Part shown: in pieces, positions 36,196-47,000 of the stretch
Layout: each line of letters starts with the position of its first letter
How positions within the stretch are numbered: position 1 is the stretch's first letter
Assembly: GCF_027409185.1 (NCBI RefSeq)
Contig: NC_084462.1
Location: 180,658,071 to 180,722,070 of the forward strand
DNA length: 64,000 nucleotides
Source of the DNA: Cynocephalus volans
Lineage: Eukaryota > Chordata > Mammalia > Dermoptera > Cynocephalidae
Reading direction: 5' to 3'
Position numbers and translations under genes: made by a program
The notes under the pieces: generated by a model
Database searches by the model: none
Told to the model about the DNA's origin: nothing
The model's input: only the letters and a program-made list of their open reading frames with translations

Positions 36196-36416
36196 AAATT
36201 AATATATAAATTCACACACACACACACACACACACACAAAACCAGGGGGGGGGGAAGAAGATATAACAACCACAATTACTTGAAGTTGATATGACAAGCA
36301 AACAGAAAGGACATTGTGTGGGGGGAGGGGGGAGGGAGTGGGAGGGAGGTTTTGGTGACGGGGAGCAATAATCAGCCACAATGTATATCGACAAAATAAA
36401 ATTTCAAAAAACAAAG
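36196..36416 (+). other. Y2 3' UTR: CA repeat, G runs and tail
   Basis: (CA)n at about 36214-36238, G9 at about 36246, a G-rich tract at about 36317-36351, then AATAAAATTT and an A-rich tail. Same layout as Y1. Confidence 0.85.
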
Positions 36417-37320
36417 TGGGCAAAGGAGCTGGATAGACATTTATCATATGAAGATATATAAATGGCCAATAGACACATGAAAAAATGCTCCACATCACTC
36501 AGCATCAGGGAAATGCAAGTCAAAACCACATTGAGATATCATCTCATCCCTGTTGGACTGGCTACTATCAAAAAGATAGAGAATAACAAATGCTTGTGAG
36601 GATATGGAGACAGGGGAACCCCCCTACACTGTTAGTCGGAATGTAAATTAGTGCAGCCATTATGGAAAATAGTATGGCGTTTCCTCAAACAACTACAGAT
36701 TGAACTGTGATATGATCCAGCAATTCCACTGCTGTGTATATACCCAAAGGAATGGAAATCATTATGTCAAAGGGATACCTGCAGTACCAAGTTTATTGTA
36801 GTTCTATTTACAATAGCCAAGAGCTAGAATTGACCTAAATGTCCATCAGCAAACAACTGGAGAAGGAAAATGTGATGTATATACTCAATGAAATACTACT
36901 CTACCACAAAAAAGAATGAAATTCTGCCTTTCACAGTAACATGGATGAACTGAGAGAACACTATAAGTAAAATAAGCCAGGCACAGAAAGAGAAATACCA
37001 CATATCCTCATTCACAAGTGAGAGCTAAAACAAAGAAATAAAGGAAAGAAAGAAAGGAAGGAAGAAAGAATCACAATAATGCATTGAACTTTCCAAAGAA
37101 GGGAACAGAACTGTTATTAGAGGTGGAATACGGGGAGGGGGAGGGGGCTTAGGAAGAAATGAGTTAAGGGTCACAAAGATTGATTATGTTTTGTATACAT
37201 GAATATATTAACTATCTTGATTTGATCACCACATATTACATGTATTGATATTCAATTCTGTAGCCCACAAATACATATAATCAATTACCTTTCAATAAAA
37301 ATCTGTTGATAAATAAATAA
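36417..37320 (+). pseudogene. L1 A ORF2 end and 3' UTR
   Basis: Resumes host L1 A with TGGGCAAAGGAGCTGGATAG and runs through the end of ORF2 (text corresponding to [22 protein letters not shown]-type and YTQ.NTTL-type segments, all frame-broken), then a 3' UTR with a GAAA-rich patch near 37040-37065 and an AAAT tail near 37320. Confidence 0.85.
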
Positions 37321-37905
37321 ATAAAATAAAAACATAACCACCCCAAGAAAAAGAATCTCAGTGTACCCCAAACATTAATAAACTCAAAGAAATCAATGCC
37401 AAGACACATCATAGTCAAATTTCTGAATAATAAAGACAAATAAATGAGTTAATTAAATCTTTAAAGCATTGAGAAACAACACTGTACCTACAGGGGAAAA
37501 ACAATTAGAATGACAGTAAATTTTTTGTAATAGCCATGTATGTCAGAAAGAAGTGGCAGAACTTTTTTCAAATACTGAAAGAAAATAATTGTCAACCCAG
37601 CATCCTATATCCAGAAAAAAATATCCTTCAGTAATTAAGAAAAAATAAGAATATTCTGAGATGAGGAAAAACTAAGAGAATTTGTAACCAACTGACCTAC
37701 CCTAAAGAATGGTTTAAAGGAAGTTTTCTAAACATAAAGGAAATGATTAAAATAAAGGAATTGTGGACATTAGAACATCAGAAAGGAAGGAATAGCAACA
37801 ACAACAACAAAACACAAAGATATAAGTAAATACAATAAACTTTCCTTTTTCTGTTGAGTTTTCTAAATTATGTTTGACAGTTGAAGCAAAAAATACAATA
37901 CTGCC

Positions 37906-39064
37906 TGCTATGGGTTAAATGTGTTCCCCAAAAGTTCGTGTATAGGAAACTTGACTCCCACTGTAATGGTGTTAAGAGGGCAGGAAATCCAATTATGGTA
38001 TTTGAATGGTGGGGCCTTTAAGAGGTGATTGGATTGTGAGGACTGTGCCCTCGTGAATGGACTGATTCATTGATGGAGTAATTGGTGTGGTTCTCATGGC
38101 TTTATAAAGAGACTGACTGAAAAAAGTTAGTTCTCTCTTGCTCATCCCATTCTTGCCTTGTGACACCCTGTGAAGAAGGTCCTCACCAGATACGTTCCTG
38201 GACCTTATGTTCCCAACCTCCAAAACTATGAGAAATAAATTTCATTTCTTTATTCATTACCCAGTTTCAGGTATTCTGTTATAAGCAACAGAAACAAACT
38301 AATACAGAAAATTGGTGCCAAAGTGGGGTGTTGCATATAATAATACCTGAAAATATGAAAGCAGCTTTGGAACTGGGTGATGGGCAGAGGCTGAAAATAT
38401 TTGGAGGACCAGGCTAGAAAATGCCTAGATTCTAATGAAGCCTTTGAAGACAAGACCAGGGAAAAGTTGGAATATCTAAGAGACTGGTTAATTGATGGTA
38501 GTGGGAATGCTGATATAAATATGGACAATAAAGGCCATTCTGAGGTGGTCTCAGATGGAAATGAGGAAGGGTTATTGGAAACTAGAGAAAAATTCACCCT
38601 TGTTGTAGAGTTGCAAAGAACTTGGCTGCATACTCTTCATGCCCAAGGACTTTATGGAATGTACCACTTAAAAGTTATGAGCCAGAGTATTTGGCAAAAG
38701 AAATTTCTAAGCAGCAAAGCATTCAGGCAGCTGTATGGCTACTTGTAATAGCCTGAGCTAAGTTATGGCAGAAAAGGCATGACATAAGGCTGAAATTTAT
38801 AACGCAAAATAAAACAGAAGGCAAAAAACTGGAGAACTCTCAGCCTACCATGTAAAGAGCTAAAAGGTGTCTTTGGGAGAGGAAATCAAGGATGTAGTCC
38901 AGTGACCCTCTACTAAGGAGATTAATACAGAAGAAAGGGATTATCAAGAGAATGGAGAAAAGACTTTAAAGGTATTTCAGAAATCTTCAAGGCTGCCCCT
39001 CCCACCACAGGCTCAGAGACCTAGGGAGACAGAATGGTTTGGGGAGCAGGCCTGGGGTGTCCAC
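37906..39064 (+). mobile_element. Truncated MaLR provirus: 5' LTR plus gag-like region
   Basis: LTR 37906-38306 (TGCTATGGG..AATACA) is followed by TTGGTGCCAAAGTGGGG, in the position of the primer-binding site, and then internal sequence (..GGAACTGGGTGATGGGCAG..) typical of MST/THE1-type MaLR. It breaks off at about 39064 into L1M ORF2; no 3' LTR is present. The missing 3' part together with missing L1 ORF2 start suggests one deletion removed both. MaLRs are non-autonomous relatives of ERV-L. Confidence 0.88.
38401..38748 (+). pseudogene. MaLR internal gag-like remnant, 115 codons
   Basis: An open frame through the MaLR internal region, with EVVSDGNEEGLLE and FLSSKAFRQLYGYL-like text recalling the MaLR gag-derived frame. 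It has no recognisable zinc finger or protease. It is a relic; later internal text (to 39064) is frame-broken, with the CCCCTCCCACCACAGGC stretch still recognisable. Confidence 0.65.
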
Positions 39065-40702
39065 CCAACAACAGCAAAATACACATTTTTTCCAAGCACA
39101 CCTGCAACATGCTTCCAGATAAGTCATATTTTAGACATTAGAAAAATTCTCAATAAATTTAAATTAATTCAAATATTAAAAGGTATCTTATCTAACCACA
39201 ACAAAATTAAATTATAACTCAACAACAGAATAAAGCCATAGAAATACTTATATGCTTGAAAATTAAACATCACACTTTTAAATAATGCATGTGTAAAGGA
39301 ATAAATATAAAAGAAAGTAAAAAGTATATTGAACAAACTGAAATAAAAACATTATGTTAAATTTATGTGATATAGCTAAAATTGTTTAGAGAAAGAATTA
39401 AGATTTAAAATCTTATATTAGGAAAGATGATAGATTTAACAAAATCAGGAATGAAAGAGGGACATGACTACAGAACTCCAGGAAATAAAAAACTTATAAG
39501 GAAATACTATGAACAGTTTTATATTAAAAACAAAAACAATTTAGATGAAATGGACAAATTTCTAGAAAAACAAAGCATCAAAACTGAGTAAATAGGAAAA
39601 AGAAAACAGAAAATCTCAATAGACATATACTAACCCAAAGAAATTGAATTAATAATTTAAAATCTTCCCCAAAATAAAGCCCAGGCAAGGATGGTTTTAC
39701 TGGTGAATTTTATCAAATACTTAAGGAAAAAATAACCTTCAACATCTCATCTTTCAGAAAATAGAGGAATATAAAATACTACTCAATTAAATTTATGAAG
39801 ACAGTACTCCCCTGATATCAAAGATATCACAAGAAAATAAAACTTCAAATCAATATCTCTTATGAAAATTGATTCCACAATCCTTAGCAAAATATTAGCA
39901 AACACATTCAAGAAACAAATGAAAATGATTTTACATGATTAGCAAGTGGAGTTTATCCCAGAAATACAAAGTTGTTTTGACATCCAAAAGTCAATAAATA
40001 TAAAACACTATATTTAGAAAATAAAGGGGAAAAATGACAATCTCAATAGATGTTATAAAATTACTTTACAAAATGTAATACCCATTCATGATAAAAGTTC
40101 TCGACAAACTAAGAATTTGAGTCTTTTTCTCAACCTGATAAAGTGTATCTATGAAAAACCTAGAGCTACCATCATGCTCAATGTTTAAAAACTGAATGTT
40201 TTTCCTCTAATTATGGGGAAAAGTCAAGGATATCTTGACTTTTAAATGTGAGTTACAACTCACATTTAATATTGTGCCAGAGCAATAAGGTAAGAAAAGG
40301 AAATTAAAAGCAAGCATACTGTTTGGAAAAGAAGCAAAATTGTCTTTATTCTCAGATGACATGATCTTGCTAAGAAACCTATAAAATTAGTACTAGAACT
40401 GATAAGCAAATTTATCAAGGTTACAGGATACAAGCTCGGTATACAAAAATTCAGTTGTATCTGTATATATTAGCAATGAAAAAACTGAAGATAAAATTAA
40501 GAAAACAATTCCATTCACAAAAGCATAAAAAATAAAATACTTAGGAATAAATTTAACAAAGGAAGTGCAAAGCCTTTACATGGAAAACTATGTAACGCAG
40601 GCAAGAGAAATTAAAGCAGGTCTAAATTAATGGAGAGATACAATGTTCATGAATTGGAAGACCTAATGTTTGTAGAATGGTGATTGTCTTCAGATTTATG
40701 TA

Positions 40703-40912
40703 TGAGGAAACCTTAAAAAGTTTGTGGAAAATGGAATTAAAAGATAAAAATAAAATATATAAACTTTATTTCTTAACATGTGCTCCATCAAATTCAAGAC
40801 AATTTTGCAAGCAATAATACCAGCCAGTTAGTCTATCCCTGAAGAACTGAGGGTCCTGGGAATTTAACTATGTTAACAGTGTTTTTCACATTATTAAATT
40901 TACCAAAGTATC
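40703..40912 (-). mobile_element. mariner-family remnant with transposase C-terminus
   Basis: The left end carries an inverted-repeat-like sequence (AAAAAGTTTGTGGAAAATGG) next to TA (40701-40702). On the minus strand the text ending at the stop 40766-40768 reads RLTGWYYCLQNCLEFDGAH, matching the usual C-terminal end of mariner transposases (W..C....G.). The DDD catalytic part and the other end are missing. The MITE at 61662 has the same end sequence. Confidence 0.75.
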
Positions 40913-41604
40913 TGTAAGATCTGTACACTAAAATTTACAAAAAATCACTGAGAGGAATAAAAGAGGACTTGAATAAATGGAAAGATACACTACATCCATG
41001 GATTAACAGGCCCAACATTATCTATAGATCGACCTATAGATTCAATAAAATCACAATAAAAATACCAGTAGGCTCTGTTTGTAGAAACTGACAAATTGAC
41101 TCTAAAATAGCCAAAGTGTCTTTTTAAAGAAATAATAAATTTTGACAACTTATGCCACTTGATTTCAATACTTACTAAAAAATTGCATAAACAAAACAAT
41201 GCCATATTGGCATAAAAATCAACAAGTAGAGCAATACAACGAAGGGAAAAAAAGTTAAATAGACCCACATATACATGTCAATTGACTTTTAATGAAAGTT
41301 TCAATGCAATTCAGCAGAGGAATGGATAATCTGTTTAACAAATGCTGAAACAATGAGATATTTTTAAGCAAAAAATATGTACGTATAGCTTAACCTTCAC
41401 CTCATACCTTGTTATTTCAAATGGATCACCAACCTAAGTGGAAAATCTAAACTATAAAAATTCTAGGAGAAAACACACAAAACATCTTGCACCTTTGGAT
41501 TAAGAAAATATTTCTTAAATAGGACACAAAAGTATAAACTATAAAAGAAAAAATTTTAATTTTATTAATACTGAAACTTTTGCTCTTCAAAAGTAGTTGT
41601 TAGG

Positions 41605-42020
41605 TGCTGTGGACTGATTGAATTGTGTCTCCCAAAGGTCACATATTAGAAGGTTAATTCCCACTGTAATTGCTGAGAGTGGGAAATCCTATTGTGGTCA
41701 TTGAAAGGTGGGGCCTTGAAGAGGTGATTGGATTGTAGGACCATGCCATAGTGAATGGATTAATAATGGCAGTCAGGGCTGTGGTTCTAAGGGCTTTAAA
41801 AGAAGAGCACATGAGAGGTTAGTCTCTCTCCGCTCCACCATTTTCTGCCATGAGAGATCTCTGCATTGCAGGAAAGCCATCACCAAAAAGACCCTCACCA
41901 GACGTGTTCCTTGGACTTGGTACTTCCCAGCCTCTGAAATTGGAAGCAATCAATTTCATTTCCTTACAAAGTACTCAGTTCCAGGTATTTTGTTATAAGC
42001 AACAGAAACAGACTAATACA
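41605..42020 (+). mobile_element. Solo MaLR LTR with perfect 5-bp TSD
   Basis: TGCTGTGGACTGATTG..GACTAATACA, 416 bp, flanked by TTAGG at 41600-41604 and 42021-42025. Five-base duplications fit ERV-L/MaLR integration. It contains a GGGCTTTAAAAG promoter-like zone. L1M ORF2 continues on both sides. It matches the LTRs at 4485-7892 and 37906-38306. Confidence 0.93.
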
Positions 42021-42089
42021 TTAGGAAAACGAAAAGGAAAGCCACAAGCCAGGAGAAAATATTTGGAAAACATATATTTGAAAACAGAC

Positions 42090-42529
42090 GTGGTTCGCAT
42101 GATACGTGATTAACGTCTCTGTGTAATGAGGACTTGCAACACCCTAATTGCTCCTGTCTGATTCTTCCTGATGGTTTTACGTATTTGTTTATTAGTGACC
42201 ATCAGAACTTTTTTTTTTTATATTTGTGGGTGATTTGGGTGGGCCTGGATTACTCACTTTGCCAAATAGTTTGTTGTTTGGGAGTCACGGCTGCGTTTTT
42301 GCTTGGTCTATCTTTTCTGGTTCAGGAGTTTCATTAACACAGAGATCCCTTTTCCTTCAGGCGTCTCAGAAAACACTTCTCACCAGTAAATGTCTGTAAT
42401 CTCCTTTCCTCACCTGTCAGGCTCTACAGGAAACACTTCTCTCCAGTGTATGTCTGTAACTTTGTATATATTTCTAAGTAATATAATCATAGTCATTTGT
42501 TGTATTGCATTTTTTTAAATTTCAGAAAC
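42090..42529. mobile_element. Unidentified 440-bp insertion with 9-bp TSD
   Basis: Flanked by AAAACAGAC (42081-42089 and 42530-42538); the L1M ORF2 text is continuous if the block is removed. It starts GTGGTTCGCATG, has a T11 run near 42210, and holds two related units of about 60 bp (AAAACACTTCTCACCAG and GAAACACTTCTCTCCAG, at about 42370 and 42430, each followed by TGTCTGTAA). It has no poly-A at the 3' edge, no clear inverted repeats and no TG..CA ends at the boundaries. Family unknown. Confidence 0.7.
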
Positions 42530-43475
42530 AAAACAGACTTGTAGCCAGAACATATAAACAAGTCTTAAAATCCAATTATAAGACAAACAACCTCATTACA
42601 AGGAGGCAAAACATTTGAACAAACACTTCACAGAAGAAAATATACAGATGACCAGTAACAAAAGAGAAAAAGATGCTAAGCACCGTTCTTAATTAGAAAA
42701 GACAAATTAAAACTACTCTGCAGTAAAGTACTACTACACATCCACTAGAACGTCTAAAATGAAAAAGACTTACAATGTTGTATTGACAAGGACGCGGGGG
42801 AAATGGAAACTCTCACATATTACTGGTAGAAATGCGAAATTACACAGGCAGTTTGGAAAACCGTTTGGTCCTTTCTTTTAAAGTTAAACATCACTTGACA
42901 TATGACCCATGCATTCCACTCCAAGGTATTTGCCCATGAGAAATGAAAATGTATGTCTGCATAAAGAGTTATATGAGTGTTCGTAGCAGCCTTATTCATA
43001 ATCAACAAAAACTGGAAACAACCTAAACATTTTTCAATAATGTATTTAAAAAACAAAACAAAACCATGGTATAGCCACGCAATAGACCTCACTCTGCAAT
43101 GAAAACAAACATATTTCTAACACATGCAATAAAATAGATGAAGCTCAAAAGCAGCATATTATGTGAAAAAAGCCAGACAGAAAACACTATATGCTTTATG
43201 ATTCCAATTACATGAAGTTGTAGAAAAGCCAAAACTGTAGAAATAAAAAGCAGATCAGCAGTTGCTAGGGTCGAGGGGGTTAGGGAGGGGGTTGGTTACC
43301 AAGGAGCAGGGAGGGGAATTTGGGGGGCGATAGAAAGGTTTTGTATCATAACTGTGATTGGGTGTTTACACGAATTCACTTTTTTCAAAAATCATCTAAT
43401 TATACCCTTAAATAGGGAATTTTATTATGTATGAATTATACTTCAAGAAAGGCAAGAAACACCATTTCTACCTTC

Positions 43476-43913
43476 TTGTAGTCTTGAATCCTGACTCAAA
43501 CTTTCCAGCTGGACGGGACTTCACTGTTTTGCTTCAGCTCACTTGCCTGTATGCCCTATGGACTGGGAGTGCCCTCTCTAGAAAAGCCAGTTAAATTTGG
43601 AAATGTAGGACTCATCCAGTAGGTTTCCTTTCTCTCCTCTCAAGGGTCCCATCCCCTCTGGTTTCTTCTTGCCCTTCGTTGCACAGCAGTGCTATTTTAT
43701 ACTTGGTTTTGATAGTTGTTCCAGAGCTTGTAATTGTCATTGGCAGGGGTTAGTCTGATACAATCCACTCTGCCACTGTTAGAACCTGGAAGTTAAGTCT
43801 CTGGTGTCTTTTTATATTTACCTCTTTCACTATTATACAGTATCTCTTTTTTGGACGTACATAATATTTCCAACTTTAAAATTCATTTTGAAAAACCTTT
43901 AAAAAAATGTTGC
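43476..43913. other. Stretch with no confident call
   Basis: No open frame of note and no repeat I can name. Parts of 43690-43830 may be an old repeat. Confidence 0.5.
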
Positions 43914-44186
43914 CTTAGATTTATAGATTCCTGTATGCCTGCAATATACACTTTTATCTCTTTATTCTCAATCTGTAGGCATCCTTTTATTCTAAGTCCA
44001 TCTCCTTAGATTTATAGATTCCTGTATGCCTGCAATATACACTTTTATCTCTTTATTCTCAATCTGTAGGCATCCTTTTATTCTAAGTCCATCTCCTTAG
44101 ATTTATAGATTCCTGTATGCCTGCAATATACACTTTTATCTCTTTATTCTCAATCTGTAGGCATCCTTTTATTCTAAGTCCATCTC
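43914..44186. repeat. Perfect tandem triplication, 3 x 91 bp
   Basis: Units start at 43914, 44005 and 44096 (CTTAGATTTATAGATTCCTG) and each ends ..CTAAGTCCATCTC. I see no difference between the three copies. Perfect identity implies a recent event, or an assembly artefact. Confidence 0.97.
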
Positions 44187-44600
44187 TTGGAAACAATTTA
44201 TTACTGAAATTCATTTTTTAAAAATCCAATATTAAAGACTTTTTCTTTTAATTGATTCAACCAATTTACATCCACTGTAATTACTGTTATGATCAGATTT
44301 AGTTCAGCTGTTTTATTCCCTTTTTTTCTATTTAACTTCTGTTTTGTTTTCCCTTGTCCTTTCTTACCTTGCATTAGAAAGATGGAATTGTTTTCATCCA
44401 GTTGAAAATGACACATTTTATTTTTATTTTAATGATGGTCGTATCTAACTCATTACGACCCCCAAGTGAGCTCATCTCCCTACTCTGCAGCCTCACCTCA
44501 CAGCCCCTCCTGAAATCATTTAGAATTTTAGCTTTGGATTTTTACAGGTTTGCCTTTAGTTTCGTTTTGGTACGGTTCTTGCTTTTTTAGAAAACAGTAA
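44187..44600 (-). mobile_element. Old L1M fragment, antisense (probable)
   Basis: Text such as TTCTTTTAATTGATTCAACCAATTTACATCC resembles the reverse complement of the L1M ORF2 start and spacer. The 91-bp units just upstream may come from the same fragment. Ends are unclear. Confidence 0.5.
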
Positions 44601-46659
44601 ATTTTACTAGTAACGTGCTCTCCTTTACTTCTCTGTTCCAGCATCCTGCTGGCTGTGTGTCTTTTCTATTCTGAGTGACATTTCCTTCACACAGTAGGAC
44701 CCAACCACCTTCGGTTGCCCCAGAGATTTCCCAAAGCTTGTTAGGGAAATCATCCACGCCCGTCTGCCTTCTGTGGCATCTCTCAGGTTAGGTTCGGGGA
44801 CGGAGCCAGCAGCCCAGGATAGTGCACCATCTTGTCAGGAACCAGCTCCCGCCCCCCACCCCCCGTTAGACTGGGGGAGACTGAGACTCAGAGAAGAGCT
44901 CACTCCCTCAGTCGCTCCATTCAATAAGGCTTTGCTGATGCCCATGCTATGCCAAGCTCTGTGCTGGGCTCTGGGCATATGGACATGAACCACTTGAAGC
45001 CATTACTGTCTAGTGCAGCAGACGGGCATATAGGAATAGACAACAATAATGGAGTGTGACAACTATTATTCACAGAGGTGAGGACAAGAGCAGAAGAGGC
45101 ACAGCTGACACCAGCAGTGGAGGACTCTCAGAACAGGTGAGGGGATCGCTCAGCAGGCCTTACAGCATGAGGAGTGGGCCAAAGGATAGAGGATGGGGCA
45201 TTCGAAAGGCGGAGAGGTTTGTGTGCATGGGGGACAGGAGGTGCGCTTGGCTGGAGTGTGAAGTGTAAGGTAAAGAGCAGATGGAGATGAGTCTGGACAG
45301 GTGGAAGGGCCAGATGGGGAAGGGGCTTCAACCCGGGGACAACAAGTGCCCCTGGTGCAGGGCTGTGGGGAGAAGCGGTCTGATCAGGGTGGCTTCTGAA
45401 AGCGGCTCTTGCATCTGGGTGGGTGGGTGGGCGGCCATGGTTTTGGGCTCTGCCACTTGGGTGTAGGAGGCATCAATGAAGGCTCATGAAGGAATGGCTG
45501 AGTGAATAAGCTGTTCTCCCAGCCTCAGCCACCCAACCTCTACCAGGACGGGGTTGGATGACTTCCGGTTCTGGACAAGAGGGAGAGCTGTCATGGACTG
45601 CGGGGCTGTTCTCCAAACAACACCTTGAGGAGCCACAGGAAGGGGCGGGAGGTGGACAGGCTCTCAGACTCTGAGAGGAGCAGTGGTGAGCCCTTCTGTG
45701 ACCAGAGGGACCCAGTTGGTCCCGGGCATCCCTGTCTCCTGGGACGCATCCCCAGTGCCTGTGCCTCTGAACCCCCGAGGACTGGGGACAGCAGCCCTGC
45801 AGGGTGGTGGCAGGACTGAAGAAGATGGGGACAGGTTCTTGCATGGAATTTGCTCTGGTGTGGAAGTCAAAGAGAAAAAAATGTGTTTGTGGCCGTGCTT
45901 CAAATCAACAAGGAGAGTGAAAATGGAGAAGGAAGCGTGGCCCCAGAAAGTGCAGGCTATAAAAATACTATCTCCCTGCCCAGCTGGTTAAATGGGACTT
46001 TGGGGCTGGGAAGCCTCCCACGAGTAAATAAATACAAGGTCACCTACCCATGTAACAGGATAAGATGGAAAACACATTAAATGATGAAACCTCATTTAAA
46101 AGGCACAAGTCAAAACAAATAAATTAACTTAGTGTGTTATGAAACGATTACAACAATACCCAGTGCCCTCGCCCCACCCCCACCCCCAACTCTAACCAGA
46201 GGTCGTTTTTCTGGCTTGAACTCTGGGGTTTTGGCAAAATTTAAAATGGCTTCAGAGTACAGTGCGTGCCTTTGGACCCAGCCTGACAGGCTTTGTTACG
46301 TGCATGGTCTCCATCAGCTTGGAAGGATGTCTGGCAGACTTCCCCAGCATCCTTTCTTGCTCCCAAATACAGAATAGGGACGAACTCCCCCCCTGTCCCC
46401 ACCGGCTCCTGCCCCAAAGGCCTCCCTGGGGTCATGCCCACTGGAAACAGATTCGGATGGGACTCCTGGGCACTGTGGGGGCTGGGTGGCCACTGCAGCA
46501 CCTCCCCCACTTTCCTCAGCTGCGGCCCCTCAGATCTTGTCTACCAGGTCTTGTCTCTTTGCAAAAAATGCCCCATTTCAATCTCCCCTCACCCCACCAG
46601 CCTTTCTGACCTTCCCAGGAGACACCTAAGAGATCTGTCAGGATTGGGAGCCCTAATGC
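44601..46659. other. Mostly single-copy DNA, no gene seen
   Basis: GC-moderate sequence. Short open frames on both strands overlap one another and show no family signal or codon pattern. 44925-45060 (AATAAGGCTTTGCTGATGCC.., ..GCTCTGTGCTGGGCTCTGGG) resembles an ancient interspersed repeat of uncertain class. Confidence 0.5.
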
Positions 46660-46732
46660 CACTTCCCCAGTCTCCAGCAAGCTCCTGCTCACTCTTCAAG
46701 ACTCGGTTAGATGCCACCCCCTCGGGGAAGCC
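46660..46732 (+). mobile_element. L2 fragment (probable)
   Basis: CTCACTCTTCAAGACTCGG..AGATGCCACCCC..GGGGAAGCC fits the internal 3' part of the ancient LINE L2. Short, so tentative. Confidence 0.5.
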
Positions 46733-47000
46733 ATGGTGGGCAGAGTAATGCCCCACACCCAAAGATCTTTACATCCTAATAATCCCTGGACCCTGTGAAC
46801 ATGTTACTTATATGTCATGGGGTAGAATTAAGGTTGCAGGTGGAATTAAGGTTGCTAATCAGCTCACCTTAAAATAAGGAGATTATCCTAGATTATCCGA
46901 GTGAGTCCCAGTGTGACCGTGTGGATCCTTAAATGTGAAAGAGGGAGGTTAGAAGGGCCATGTAAGAAGGACTCAACCTATTGTCACTGGCTTTGAAGAT
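46733..47000 (+). mobile_element. MLT1-type MaLR LTR, 5' part
   Basis: GGGCAGAGTAATGCCCC..CCCTGGACCCTGTGAACATG..GGAGATTATCCTAGATTATCC..GGCTTTGAAGATAGAGGAA follows the order of an old MLT1-like LTR, with a small internal duplication of the GGAATTAAGGTTGC motif. The 3' part is missing. Confidence 0.65.

Larger units (their letters stand above)
29932..36416 (+). mobile_element. Young L1 'Y2', full length, nested in L1 A
   Basis: Runs from a YY1-type start (GGAGGCATTTCAAGATGGC, about 29933-29951) through a 1.65-kb GC-rich 5' UTR, ORF1 (31590-32183), ORF2 (32371-36195), a 3' UTR with a CA tract and G runs, and an A-rich tail. TGGGCAAA flanks it at 29924-29931 and 36417-36424, with host L1 A continuing in register. 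It differs from Y1 by a few percent by eye. Both proteins are disabled. Confidence 0.94.
14512..37320 (+). mobile_element. L1 'A', host element cut into three by nested L1s
   Basis: A sense L1 lies in three colinear pieces: 14512-14881 (ORF1 end and ORF2 start), 26948-29931 (ORF2 endonuclease, reverse transcriptase and part of the C-terminal segment) and 36417-37320 (end of ORF2, 3' UTR, tail). The first break falls in the endonuclease (AAAGACACA repeated at 14873 and 26948). The second falls where ORF2 reads NPIKKWAK (TGGGCAAA repeated at 29924 and 36417). Joined in register, the text covers the L1 without overlap. Many stops and frameshifts show it is older than its guests. Confidence 0.9.
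37325..43475 (+). mobile_element. Old L1M with multiple nested insertions
   Basis: ORF1 C-terminal text (37340-37730) and spacer to 37905. After the MaLR provirus, ORF2 resumes within the endonuclease at about 39065 (CAACAGCAAAATACACATT), passes the reverse transcriptase (TTCTCAGATGACATGATC at about 40351, a SDD variant of the catalytic segment) and C-terminal part, and ends in a 3' UTR near 43475. About 540 bp of ORF2 start is missing at the MaLR junction. At 40912 a short stretch of the same ORF2 region appears a second time, so two old L1s may be spliced there. Heavily mutated. Confidence 0.8.

Noticed and set aside
43914..44186. CRISPR-like array
   Set aside because: Directly adjacent 91-bp units without spacers, in a mammalian genome; a tandem repeat.
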